Source: Paraburkholderia phenazinium
GTDB lineage: Bacteria > Pseudomonadota > Gammaproteobacteria > Burkholderiales > Burkholderiaceae
Direction of reading: 5' to 3'
Assembly (NCBI RefSeq): GCF_900141745.1
Contig: NZ_FSRM01000002.1
Coordinates: 1,178,001-1,242,000 of the forward strand
Length of the DNA stretch: 64,000 nucleotides
Shown: positions 44,563 to 52,130 of the stretch, in pieces
How the letters are laid out: each line of letters opens with the position of its first letter
Position numbering within the stretch: the stretch's first letter is position 1
The notes under the pieces: generated by a model
Told to the model about the DNA's origin: nothing
Seen by the model: the letters and a program-made list of their open reading frames with translations, nothing else
Databases searched by the model: none
Made by a program: the position numbers and the translations under genes

Positions 44563-46719
44563 ATGGCAAACCTTGCGCACGCGATTAGCGAATTCCAGAA
44601 CGGCGAGCTGTCGCAAGATGACTTCATCGCACAGCTCGACAGCACGCTGACGAAGGACAGTGTTGGTTCGGCACGGCTACTGGAGATATTGGGTGAAGCA
44701 CATACACACATGCCGCTGCCTCCGGAGGTGTACGCGGAAGTTCAGCGCAGGATCGAGCGGCTGAGCGGCGCCAACCTGACACTGGGCGGCGGCGAGACGC
44801 GTGTGCAGACAACGCCGCGATATTCCGCGTCCCTTGCGGGCAGTCCAGCGCAATCTGCAAGCGGCGCAGGACAATCGAGACAATCGGTGCAACCCGGACA
44901 AGCGGGTGCGCCTTCTGATGCTCAGGCCGCCACCAGTTCCGAGGCTGTCAAAGGCGTTGGCGACACGCTCAATAACCGCTTCGTGCTGGAAGAATGCCTC
45001 GGCGTCGGTGGCATGGGCACGGTGTACAAGGCACTTGACCTGCGCAAGCTGGAAGCATCCGACCGCAAGCCCTACGTCGCCATCAAGGTCCTCAACGTAC
45101 AGTTCCGCGGCAATCCCCAGTCGCTGATCGCGCTGCAACGTGAAGCCAAGAAAGCTCAGGTGCTGGCGCACCGCAATATCGTCACCGTCTACGACTTCGA
45201 CAGGGACGGTGCGGTCGTCTATCTGACGATGGAATATCTGTCTGGCAAGCCGCTCAGCCGTCTGTTGCGCAACAAGAATTTCAAGGGGATGCCATACGAC
45301 GCGGCGCTGCCGATCGTCAAAGGCATGGCCAGCGCGCTCGCCTATGCTCACGAGCATGGTTTCGTACACTGCGACTTCAAGCCAGGCAATGTGTTGCTGA
45401 CGGACAAGAGCGACGTCAAGGTGATCGACTTCGGTATCGCCCGGGCGTTTCAGCGGCCTGATGAGGAGAGCGATGCAACCGTGTTCGATCCGGGCACGCT
45501 CGGCGCGCTGACGCCTGCTTATGCGAGTCCCGAGATGCTCGAGCATCTCGAGCCCGATCCGCGTGACGACGTGTATGCGCTCGGTTGCATTGTCTATGAA
45601 CTGCTGACGGGACATCACCCGTTCGGCCGGCTCGCGGCCACCCAGGCCCGTAGTGCCGATCTCAAGCCGCAGCGTCCCGAAGGTTTGGGTACGCGCCCGT
45701 GGCGGGCCTTGCGCGGCGCTCTCTCCTTCGATCGCCGTACGCGCATGCCGACCGTCAACCGGTTCGTCAGCGAATTCTCGGCCCAGCCGCGTATTACAAG
45801 GCAACGCATGATGATTGCCGGGGGCGCTGCGCTCGCAGGGCTGAGCGTGGCTGCCCTCGGAGTCCTTTGGTACCGGATGCCTGGCAATTCTAACGGTGCG
45901 CCGAGTACAGCTTCAGCGCCACTGATTGCGGCGGCGCCGGCAACGTCGAAAGCGTTGACCGACCGCGTGCAAACGCCAGCGCCGCAAGCTGCATTGGCGT
46001 CAGGGGTGGCGTCGTCGTTAGCCGCGGTGTCGGCGCCGCTTCCACCCACGCTCGCATCGGTCGCCACATTGCTTGCGCACATGCCGTGTTCCGCGCTCGC
46101 CGCCTCGGTACAGAGCCATGCGGTAAAAGTGCATGGTTTCGTGCCGCAGGCAAACGGTATCGCCACGCTCAAGGATCGCCTGAGTGCGCTGCCGGGTGTG
46201 AGCACACTGAATGTCGACGTGACACCGGTTGCAGCGGACAAATGCGATGTCATTCAGTTCGTAGCGCCATACTGGACCCGCAACTGGCAGGCTGGCCACC
46301 CCGCCGCGCTTCAGGTGAAAGCGACTGACGGGCAACTTGCGGAGGGCGATCCTCTGGTGGTCAGCTTGACGACACCGGACTATGAGTCGTACGTGAATAT
46401 CGACTACTACCAGTTAGACGGCAGTGTCGTGCATATGGTGCCCAGTCCGCGCGCGCCAGATAATCAGGCACCGGCGAATTACGCAGCGACCGTCGGCGGC
46501 GCGGGGGACTGGGTGATTGCCAAACCGTTCGGAACCGAACTGGTGGTGCTGATGGTCACGCCGGCACCGCTCTTCAACGCACTCCGGCCGGAAAGCGAAG
46601 CGCGCGCGGAGTATCTGCGCGCACTCGACACACGTCTCACACAGATCGCGGGCAAGTATGGTCCGGATCACATCGTGGCCGACGTTACTCAGATCAACAC
46701 CCAACCTCGCAAGCAGTGA
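44563..46719 (+). CDS. Membrane Ser/Thr protein kinase with HCD catalytic loop and DUF4384-like domain
   Basis: 718 residues if the ATG at 44563 is used (an earlier ATG at 44425 is possible; neither has a good site). After a helical, Gln/Ala-rich N-terminus comes a Hanks-type kinase: glycine loop LGVGGMGTVYKA, K175 in VAIK, catalytic loop H269-C-D-F-K-P-G-N, D289 in IDFG and YASPEML. The Arg of HRD is Cys, so it is a non-RD kinase. A membrane helix (about 417-437) is followed by an Ala/Pro linker and a periplasmic DUF4384-like domain (LVVSLTTPDYESYVNIDYYQLDG). It likely phosphorylates proteins read by the FHA protein at 52131 and reset by the PP2C at 61185. Confidence 0.9.
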   Translation: MANLAHAISEFQNGELSQDDFIAQLDSTLTKDSVGSARLLEILGEAHTHMPLPPEVYAEVQRRIERLSGANLTLGGGETRVQTTPRYSASLAGSPAQSASGAGQSRQSVQPGQAGAPSDAQAATSSEAVKGVGDTLNNRFVLEECLGVGGMGTVYKALDLRKLEASDRKPYVAIKVLNVQFRGNPQSLIALQREAKKAQVLAHRNIVTVYDFDRDGAVVYLTMEYLSGKPLSRLLRNKNFKGMPYDAALPIVKGMASALAYAHEHGFVHCDFKPGNVLLTDKSDVKVIDFGIARAFQRPDEESDATVFDPGTLGALTPAYASPEMLEHLEPDPRDDVYALGCIVYELLTGHHPFGRLAATQARSADLKPQRPEGLGTRPWRALRGALSFDRRTRMPTVNRFVSEFSAQPRITRQRMMIAGGAALAGLSVAALGVLWYRMPGNSNGAPSTASAPLIAAAPATSKALTDRVQTPAPQAALASGVASSLAAVSAPLPPTLASVATLLAHMPCSALAASVQSHAVKVHGFVPQANGIATLKDRLSALPGVSTLNVDVTPVAADKCDVIQFVAPYWTRNWQAGHPAALQVKATDGQLAEGDPLVVSLTTPDYESYVNIDYYQLDGSVVHMVPSPRAPDNQAPANYAATVGGAGDWVIAKPFGTELVVLMVTPAPLFNALRPESEARAEYLRALDTRLTQIAGKYGPDHIVADVTQINTQPRKQ

Positions 46720-46738
46720 GGGCCGCGCAGCGCGGCCC
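46720..46738. terminator. Bidirectional terminator between kinase and caspase-like genes
   Basis: GGGCCGCGC and GCGCGGCCC are perfectly complementary around a single A (practical loop of about 7), immediately after the kinase stop and followed by CCTT. It lies in the 53-bp gap between convergent genes and probably terminates both. Confidence 0.65.
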
Positions 46739-46772
46739 CCTTGGACATCGCGGCTCATCTCCACTGGTTCGC

Positions 46773-48716
46773 TTACTTCAGATCTTTGACAACGCGGAAG
46801 CCGTTCTGCGACTGTCGCACGCTTTCGCTGTACTTAAAGCGCGTCGAAGCGAGCATGTAGTCGGCGCCTTCGAGCCACGAGCCGCCACGAATGACGCGCA
46901 TGTTGCAACCGGACGCATCCCAGATACGACCGTCTGCCGGGGCGTCCTTGTACGAGCTGTGCCAGCAGTCACTCACCCACTGCCAGACGTTGCCACCCAT
47001 GTCGTACAGACCATAGGGGTTTGCCGCGAACGTTCCGACGTTTTCCGGCCCCGTTTCGTGCCATGGGTCTCCGCAGCCCTTGCAGTTCGCGTTGCCTTTG
47101 CGCATCTGATCGCCCCACCAGTATGGCGTCGAGGTGCCGCCCCGTGCGGCGTATTCCCATTCTGCTTCGGTGGGCAGGCGATAGGGTTTGCCGGTCACCT
47201 TGCTGAGCCACTTGATGTACTGCTGGACGTCGTCCCAGCTGAGATCGCGAGCGGGAGCTTTCGTGCCCGTTGCGTTTTCGCTCGACAGCTTCGGGCAGGC
47301 ATTGGCCGTTACACAGGCATTCCATTGTTCGACAGTCACGGGGTATTTGCCGATCGCAAACGGCGCGCCGACCGTAACGTGATGCGGTGGCCGCTCCGAG
47401 ATGTCGCCTGCATTGCTGCCCATCGTGAACGAGCCGGCGGGTAGCGGCACCATCACTGGGCAAGCTGCGCAGTCCTTGCTCTCGCCGGCGGCTGGACTGT
47501 TGGCCGCGGGATTGGCCGGCGCCTTGGGAGCAGCGGCGACAGGTGCGGGCGGCGGCGCAGGGGCAGGTGCGGGACTACTCGCCACAACCGCGTGACCTGG
47601 TTGCGCCACGGAGGCCTGAGCTTTCGATGCGGGAGGTGGCGCGGGCGGCGCAGTTGCCGGCGCGGTGCCCGGCGTCGGCGCCGGCGCGGCGGCCTGCAAG
47701 CGCTCGATCCGTGCTTTCGCGAGCGCTGCAAAGCGGCCGTCAGGATAAGCCTTCAGATAGGCCTGGTAATCGCTCGCGTAGTTGCTGTTCTTGATCGAGT
47801 CCCAGAACGTCAGTTCGTATTGTTCGCTGCTGTCCTTCGGCATGATGCCGCGGCTGCGCATGGAGACAATCGCTGCGCTGGCAAGCTCCGGGCTATCCTG
47901 GCTTGCCACAGCGCCACCCGGATAGCGTGCGAAGCGAAAGGTGCCGGCAAGCGACGACACTGACCAGGGTCTTTGCTTATCCCCGGTATCGGCGCGTACG
48001 CTTCGTTCGACCCCACGGATGATCCCGTCGATGTCGCGTTCCGGCGCATTGCCGAGCGCACGCAGTAGCGCGCGTGTGTAGACGCCGTGGCTGCGACCGT
48101 CGGCGGCAAAGCCGCCTGGGGCTGCAGCGTAGGCGATAAAAGTCTGCTGTGGCAGCGCTAAGCCGGGCTTCTGGGTATCGGCGGAATGGAATGGATTTTC
48201 CAGGCAGGTATCGAGTATGACCACATTGGTCTTGTGCACGCGGGGTGCTGACATTGCGGCGAGCACATTGCTCAGGCCGATTCCATTGACGAGAAGAGAG
48301 GCGGGGGAGCGGGTGTCGACACCTGCCGGTACCAGGATCGTTTCGTTGCCGACCTGCAGACCATGTCCAGCAAAATAGAAGAGGCCGACACCACCGCTCG
48401 CAAGACGTGTGCGAAACGCGGCGAGCGCCTGTTGGATCTGTTGCGGCGTCCCATCCATGAGGACGCTCACCTCGAAGCCTAGCGAAGCCAGCAGCGCGCC
48501 CATGCTGCGGGCGTCGTTGGTCGCACTGCCAGGCGGAGTGGCTGCGCTGTCGCTATTGCCGATGACAAGCGCGACGCGCCGCTCGGCCGTGCTTTCCACG
48601 GCTCGCGTTGTCGTCTGAAGAATCGCGCTGCTGCCAGATCGAGTGACCGCATTGGCATCCGTCCACGACACGTGTAGGGCCCCGGCTATGCATACGAGCA
48701 GGAATTTTCGCCACAT
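46773..48716 (-). CDS. Exported caspase-like/SUMF1 fusion protein
   Basis: 647 residues from the ATG at 48716. A signal peptide ([23 protein letters not shown]) is followed by a C14 caspase-type domain with intact dyad H119 (FYFAGHG) and C171 ([12 protein letters not shown]). A spacer with an SSP-type [27 protein letters not shown] repeat and a long Ala/Pro linker (about 365-440) leads to a formylglycine-generating-enzyme-like (SUMF1) domain: [70 protein letters not shown]. The fusion would act in the periplasm. Whether the SUMF1 part is an enzyme or only a binding fold is not decidable here. Confidence 0.88.
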   Translation of the reverse strand: MWRKFLLVCIAGALHVSWTDANAVTRSGSSAILQTTTRAVESTAERRVALVIGNSDSAATPPGSATNDARSMGALLASLGFEVSVLMDGTPQQIQQALAAFRTRLASGGVGLFYFAGHGLQVGNETILVPAGVDTRSPASLLVNGIGLSNVLAAMSAPRVHKTNVVILDTCLENPFHSADTQKPGLALPQQTFIAYAAAPGGFAADGRSHGVYTRALLRALGNAPERDIDGIIRGVERSVRADTGDKQRPWSVSSLAGTFRFARYPGGAVASQDSPELASAAIVSMRSRGIMPKDSSEQYELTFWDSIKNSNYASDYQAYLKAYPDGRFAALAKARIERLQAAAPAPTPGTAPATAPPAPPPASKAQASVAQPGHAVVASSPAPAPAPPPAPVAAAPKAPANPAANSPAAGESKDCAACPVMVPLPAGSFTMGSNAGDISERPPHHVTVGAPFAIGKYPVTVEQWNACVTANACPKLSSENATGTKAPARDLSWDDVQQYIKWLSKVTGKPYRLPTEAEWEYAARGGTSTPYWWGDQMRKGNANCKGCGDPWHETGPENVGTFAANPYGLYDMGGNVWQWVSDCWHSSYKDAPADGRIWDASGCNMRVIRGGSWLEGADYMLASTRFKYSESVRQSQNGFRVVKDLK

Positions 48717-48879
48717 ATTCAAATCCTGGTTGTCCGTACCGAACCTGCTTCCCGATGAAACAACGATAGCACGCGCCACATGCGTCACAAGGTTAACGAA
48801 TGGTTCGTTTCTTTTTGTGAAGTTACGTTCTAAGCTAAAGGACGAAATACGAGCTCCGCACTCCCAAAGGAGGCGCAAC

Positions 48880-49305
48880 ATGCCAGTAAGAACAGCGCTC
48901 AGTGTTCTGGCCGTGATCTGCCTGACGGCCGCGGCGCCAGTCCCGCACCAGTCGCCGTCGCCGCCCGGCGCCGAGGAGTACATCATCTGGCCACCCGACG
49001 GCACCGTGATTCACGGCGGCAAGCTCTGGGTGCGAATGGGCTTGCGCGGCATGGGCATCTGTCCGAAGGGCGTCAGTTTTCCCAATAGCGGGCATCATCA
49101 TCTGCTGATCGATACCGATCTTCCGCCGCTCGACCAGCAGATCCCCTCAGACCGCAATCATCTGCACTACGGTGCGGGCGAAACCGACGCGCGCGTCGAA
49201 CTCGCGCCGGGTACCCATACCCTGCAGCTTCTGCTCGGGGATGAGAACCACGTGCCGCAGGTTCCCGCGGTGTATTCGAAAAAGATCACCATTTACGTAC
49301 GTTAG
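48880..49305 (+). CDS. Exported DUF4399 protein, copy 1
   Basis: 141 residues; the ATG at 48880 follows AAAGGAGGCGCAAC, a very strong ribosome site. A signal peptide ends near AAAPVPHQ. The DUF4399 domain has [55 protein letters not shown] and YSKKITIYV. The histidine clusters (HHH and N-H-L-H) could bind a metal. A close copy follows 45 bp downstream. Function unknown; the two lie divergently from the caspase/SUMF1 gene and just before the peptide 5/exporter operon. Confidence 0.85.
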   Translation: MPVRTALSVLAVICLTAAAPVPHQSPSPPGAEEYIIWPPDGTVIHGGKLWVRMGLRGMGICPKGVSFPNSGHHHLLIDTDLPPLDQQIPSDRNHLHYGAGETDARVELAPGTHTLQLLLGDENHVPQVPAVYSKKITIYVR

Positions 49306-49350
49306 GACCGCTTTGTATGCTTCGGTCCGGGAAGACGGGGGGCACGCACG

Positions 49351-49776
49351 ATGAAGAAGATAATCGCTCTCGCTGCATTGGCCGCCATGGTCTGGCTGAG
49401 TGCTGCCTTTGCGGCCGGTACGCCGTCGCCGCCCGGCGCATTCTGCTATATCGGCTATCCGAACGAAGGACAGACGATGCCTGCGGGCAAACCGTTTCGC
49501 GTGTGGTTCGGCCTGCGTAACATGGGCGTGGCACCCAAAGGCGTCAATTACCCGAACACTGGCCACCACCACTTGCTGATCGATACCAGCTTGCCCCCGC
49601 TCGACCAGGAGATTCCTTCCGATCGTAACCATCTGCATTTCGGCGCGGGCGAAACCGAAACGACGTTGGTGCTGCCGCCCGGGAAACACACGCTTCAGCT
49701 ATTGATGGGCGACTACATGCATATGCCTCACGATCCGCCGGTCTACTCGAAGAAGATCACGATCTACGTCAAGTAA
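49351..49776 (+). CDS. Exported DUF4399 protein, copy 2
   Basis: 141 residues with a clean signal peptide (MKKIIALAALAAMVWLSAAFA). It is a tandem paralogue of the preceding gene: SPPGAFCYIGYPNEGQTMPAG replaces the first strand, but [44 protein letters not shown] and [10 protein letters not shown] are shared. Divergence is greatest in the signal and first strand. Both genes are presumably one transcript. Confidence 0.85.
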   Translation: MKKIIALAALAAMVWLSAAFAAGTPSPPGAFCYIGYPNEGQTMPAGKPFRVWFGLRNMGVAPKGVNYPNTGHHHLLIDTSLPPLDQEIPSDRNHLHFGAGETETTLVLPPGKHTLQLLMGDYMHMPHDPPVYSKKITIYVK

Positions 49777-49966
49777 CTACATCAATGCTGTGTCGGGCAT
49801 TGTCTGTTGGTGTGGCGCCAACGGTGTGAATGGATCGTGTTGGAACGCGGCAATCACATGGCGGCTTGCAGATCCTGACGATGCAAGAGGCTACGTCCTT
49901 CGATTTGCTGAGCAGCGGCGTGATTTCAGGCGATTGGGTGCTTTTGAGCGGGCAGCAGCGGGGTTA

Positions 49967-49982
49967 TGGCACGACCTGTGCA
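49967..49982 (+). promoter_or_regulatory. Sigma54 (-24/-12) promoter of peptide 5 and the exporter operon
   Basis: TGGCAC-GACCT-GTGCA has a perfect -24 box (including the following G), correct GG-N10-GC spacing and one mismatch in the -12 box. The peptide 5 ATG is 58 bases after the GC. Upstream, TGTTGG occurs at 49805-49810 and 49838-49843 (33 bp apart) with CCAACG at 49818, possible enhancer sites 125-160 bp from the promoter. Confidence 0.78.
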
Positions 49983-50038
49983 TAAGATGGGTGCGAGCAG
50001 ACACGAGATGCTTCCACCCTCGACACCGGAGAACCGCA

Positions 50039-50320
50039 ATGAACACGCTCATGATTTCAGATCTGGCCGACACAGATGAACTCGACCGCAAGACGATGCG
50101 CGCGGTGCGCGGCGGCCTGGCGGCAAGCGGGCTGACGTCCTTGTTTCCCTCCCTTAGCCAGTTCAAATTCGGCAATGGCATCACGATCGGCGCTTCGCAA
50201 CTGATCAATCAAGGCCTGAACATCGACAACGTCAATGGCATGGACACGGCCTTCGCGACTGGCATGTCTTCGACGATCACGCCGCATCAGTCCGCCAATA
50301 ACAGCATCACGCTGATCTGA
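50039..50320 (+). CDS. GG-leader peptide 5 (first gene of exporter operon)
   Basis: 93 residues from the ATG at 50039 behind CGGAGAACCGCA. Leader of 26 residues: M-I-S-D-L-A-D-T-D-E-L-D-R-K-T-M-R-A-V-R-G-G. The 67-residue core has no Cys and is rich in Asn, Ser, Thr, Gly, Ile: FKFGNGITIGASQLINQGLNIDNVNG, then MSSTITPHQSANNSITLI. It shows no similarity to peptides 1-3 outside the leader. It lies 86 bp before the NodT-type outer membrane gene on the same strand, which links the leader family physically to the exporter. Confidence 0.83.
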   Translation: MNTLMISDLADTDELDRKTMRAVRGGLAASGLTSLFPSLSQFKFGNGITIGASQLINQGLNIDNVNGMDTAFATGMSSTITPHQSANNSITLI

Positions 50321-50406
50321 CAGCTGCGCTCCGGCTACAGGACGCAATCAAAACGCGCCTGCAGCTGATCGTTCTGTCCATACAGCTGCGCTTACTGGAG
50401 AAAATC

Positions 50407-51909
50407 GTGTCTGCCTTGTTCTGTCTGGCAGCGGGTCATCGCACGCCGGTTGCGGCAGCGACGCAAGAAAGTACCTGCAGCCGTGCACACGTCGAGCATC
50501 GAAGCTCAGCGCTGTGGGTGCTGGGGGCCGTGACGCTGTGTGCAGTACTGCTATGCGGTTGCGTCGACGTCAGCATGCCCGCCTATCAGCGCCCCGATAC
50601 GCCGGCGAAGGATTCGTGGTCGAACGGGAGCGTGGCCGTATCCGCCGCCGCCACCATCGAGCCCGACTGGTGGAAAACCTTCCAGGACCCGTATCTGAAC
50701 ACTTTGATTGCGAAAGCGATAGCAGGCAATTTCGACATCAAGATCCTTGCCGCACGTATTCAGGTGGCGGGCGCCCAGATCGGCGAGGCGCAGGCGGGCG
50801 CCCTCCCTACCCTGGACGCAGGCGCTGGCGGTAACTTCCAGAAGAGCACAGGCGTGCCGTTCCAGCAGCAGTACATGCTGGGGACCCAGGTCAACTGGGA
50901 CATCGACATCTGGGGCAAGGTCGAGAAGGGCGTGCAGGCACAGAAAGCCGAATTTCATGCGACGGAAGCGGATTGGCGCGCGGGGTACCTGGAACTGGTT
51001 TCCAACGTCTCCGTGACCTATTTCCAGATTCTTCAGTACGACGATCAGATTACCCAGCAGGAGAAGACGCTGGCTACTAACCGGCAGATACTCACGATCT
51101 ACGATGGTCAAAGCCGCAGCGGCCTGATACCTCAAACCGTCGTTATGCGCCAACAGGCCGAAATCAACCGGTTGACGAACGAGTTGCTGGAACTGCGCCG
51201 CTCGCGCGATCTCGCGAACAATGCGCTTGCCACGCTGGTCGGCGTGCCGGCGGGCGAATTCCAGCTGCCGGACGGGCACTTGCAGCAACGCGTCCAGTTG
51301 CCGCCGGTCCCCGCGGGACTGCCCGCCCAGTTGCTGGCGCGGCGGCCGGATATCGTGGCTGCGGAATTCCGCGTGCTGGAAGCCTACGACCTCGTCGGTC
51401 AGGCGAAGCTGGCCCAATTGCCCACCATCAGTCTGACGGGGCACGCCGGCACCGCGAGCTTTGCGCTGTCCTCCCTGCTGAAGGCGTTCACGTACGGCCT
51501 GATGCCCAGCATCGACTTTCCGATTTTCGATCCCGGCGTGCGCGCCCACGTGAAGACGAGCAAGGCACAAGGCGATCTTGCCGAGCAGCAGTATCGCCGC
51601 ACGGTGATGGGTGCATTCGAAGAGGTCGAGAACGCGCTCGTCAATCTAGACTCGCATCGCAAGCAACGTGTGGAACTGCAACAGGAAGTAGCGCGGTTGC
51701 GCCTCGTTGCCGATCAGATCGAAGCGCAGTTGAAGGAAGGCGTGGTGTCGCAGCTTGAAGTGTTCGAGACGGAGCGCACGCTGCTCGAGGCGCAACTCGC
51801 GCTGCTGGCCAATCATCAGCAGATTCTCTCGGACACCGTGCTGCTCTACAAGGCGCTTGGCGGTGGCTGGCCCGCGCTCGATGTGCAGGCTGAAGTGAAG
51901 GAAAACTAA
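50407..51909 (+). CDS. NodT/OprM-family outer-membrane efflux lipoprotein
   Basis: 500 residues from a GTG behind CTGGAGAAAATC. An extended N-terminus of about 35 residues precedes the hydrophobic segment and lipobox L-L-C-G-C (C52), then WWKTFQDPYLNTLI and two outer-membrane-efflux repeats (NFDIKILAARIQVAGAQIGEAQAGALPTL; RPDIVAAEFRVLEAYDLVGQAKLAQLPTISLTG), ending in long helices LRLVADQIEAQLKEGVVSQLEVFETERTLLEAQ. It forms the TolC-like channel of a tripartite exporter. Its partners are the HlyD adaptor and C39 ABC protein downstream rather than an RND pump. Confidence 0.9.
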   Translation: MSALFCLAAGHRTPVAAATQESTCSRAHVEHRSSALWVLGAVTLCAVLLCGCVDVSMPAYQRPDTPAKDSWSNGSVAVSAAATIEPDWWKTFQDPYLNTLIAKAIAGNFDIKILAARIQVAGAQIGEAQAGALPTLDAGAGGNFQKSTGVPFQQQYMLGTQVNWDIDIWGKVEKGVQAQKAEFHATEADWRAGYLELVSNVSVTYFQILQYDDQITQQEKTLATNRQILTIYDGQSRSGLIPQTVVMRQQAEINRLTNELLELRRSRDLANNALATLVGVPAGEFQLPDGHLQQRVQLPPVPAGLPAQLLARRPDIVAAEFRVLEAYDLVGQAKLAQLPTISLTGHAGTASFALSSLLKAFTYGLMPSIDFPIFDPGVRAHVKTSKAQGDLAEQQYRRTVMGAFEEVENALVNLDSHRKQRVELQQEVARLRLVADQIEAQLKEGVVSQLEVFETERTLLEAQLALLANHQQILSDTVLLYKALGGGWPALDVQAEVKEN

Positions 51910-51983
51910 GGGAATGCTGAGGTAAAGCGTAGGCACACGCAGACAACATCAAGGCAAAGGCAACACCAGGGGCAAACGGATAA

Positions 51984-52011
51984 TTGACTCCCGCAATGCG
52001 TGTCTTACAAT
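51984..52011 (+). promoter_or_regulatory. Sigma70-like promoter upstream of the FHA gene
   Basis: TTGACT at 51984-51989 and TACAAT at 52006-52011 are separated by 16 bases. It lies in the 221-bp gap after the NodT-type gene and 120 bp before the FHA gene, so the FHA-HlyD-PpiC-ABC-activator part may have its own basal transcription besides the sigma54 promoter ahead of peptide 5. Confidence 0.6.
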
Positions 52012-52130
52012 TTGATTGTCATCGCCCGTCCGACGGTTCGTCGCGCCAAAGCATTCGCGCCGCGGGTTTCGCCGGCCTTTCGCTGAGTCATTCGTGGCGG
52101 CAGCGAATCAACGCTTCGTGATGAAGACAA

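Noticed and set aside
46773..49776. Caspase-containing anti-phage defence system
   Set aside because: The caspase-like protein is exported and no nucleotide cyclase, nuclease, gasdermin or reverse transcriptase lies nearby.
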